DNA from: Fratercula arctica
Taxonomy: Eukaryota > Chordata > Aves > Charadriiformes > Alcidae
Direction: 5' to 3'
NCBI GenBank assembly: GCA_947846985.1
Contig: CANTUZ010000005.1
Coordinates: 11,526,001 to 11,590,000 of the forward strand
DNA: 64,000 nucleotides
Shown: piece by piece, positions 63,748 to 64,000 of the stretch
How positions within the stretch are numbered: position 1 is the first letter of the stretch
Layout: each line of letters opens with the position of its first letter
Notes under the pieces: model-generated
What the model saw: the letters and a program-made list of their open reading frames with translations, nothing else
What the model was told of the DNA's origin: nothing
The model's database searches: none
Position numbers and translations under genes: made by a program

Positions 63748-64000
63748 ATATTTCCATAGGACACTCCTGGATGGCGCTGGCCTCCCCAGCAGTGTTCATC
63801 CAGTGCGCCAGGGCTGTACCAACACCAGCTCATATTTACATTTCAGATTCTCGAGTTTTGGACAGGATTAAAGTTAAATTGCTATAAATATTAATTCAGA
63901 GCAGTAACATGCAGTTCGGGTCAGCTTGGGGATATTCTCTCTTTACGGAGCAACAGATTCAAATAATTTTTTTTTTACATTAGGAAGAACAGATGCACAT

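Larger units (their letters stand above)
37531..64000. other. Intergenic region upstream of MICAL2
   Basis: No coding exon is recognisable on either strand over 26 kb. In other amniotes DKK3 lies upstream of MICAL2 in divergent orientation, so it would be expected on the plus strand beyond the right edge. None of its cysteine-rich segments is seen here. The region holds old SINE and LINE relics, simple repeats, one exon-like GC islet at 55.0 kb, and a CTCF-like core at 63.7 kb. Confidence 0.6.

Noticed and set aside
1..64000. CRISPR arrays, bacterial operons, rRNA genes, intact ERVs or LTRs
   Set aside because: There are no regularly spaced repeats, no dense coding and no LTR pair with gag/pol-like frames. 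The window is vertebrate intron and intergenic DNA.

Overview
This window looks like vertebrate nuclear DNA, most likely from a bird. It is AT-rich and almost entirely non-coding, with one strong CpG island. It holds a degraded LINE of the CR1 type, and I saw no Alu, L1 or other young mammalian repeats. The organism call is an inference from repeat content and from the sequence of the single recognised exon; I cannot name a species.

The only protein-coding sequence I can support is the first coding exon of MICAL2, on the minus strand at 12904-13167. MICAL2 is an actin-oxidising flavoprotein monooxygenase. The exon gives residues 1-88 and has clean splice signals on both sides. An in-frame stop lies upstream of the ATG. 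A CpG island at about 36730-37530 carries GC boxes and a minus-strand GTAGGT donor at 37111, so it is the likely MICAL2 promoter and non-coding exon 1.

The layout, read in the direction of transcription (right to left), is: promoter and exon 1 near 37.1 kb; a 24-kb intron 1 (13262-37111); exon 2 with the start codon; then at least 12.9 kb of intron 2 running off the left edge. The FAD-binding exon that should follow is not in the window. Bases from about 37.5 kb to 64 kb look intergenic. In other amniotes DKK3 lies divergently beyond this side of MICAL2, but I see no DKK3 exon here.

The non-coding DNA contains old, diverged mobile-element relics. These are an antisense CR1 ORF2 piece (3.8-4.4 kb), a LINE reverse-transcriptase C-terminal piece (52.7-52.9 kb), several MIR/CORE-SINE-like copies (34.6, 35.9, 39.7, 48.7 and 53.9 kb), and short matches to other ancient amniote repeats. 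There are many homopolymer and A/C-rich tracts. Candidate regulatory points are two short upstream ORFs in the MICAL2 leader, a perfect CArG (SRF) box in intron 2, a full CRE palindrome, a CTCF-like core near the right edge, and two isolated GC-rich islets with exon-like borders. I found no new multi-gene system, no CRISPR array, no rRNA or tRNA and no intact transposon.
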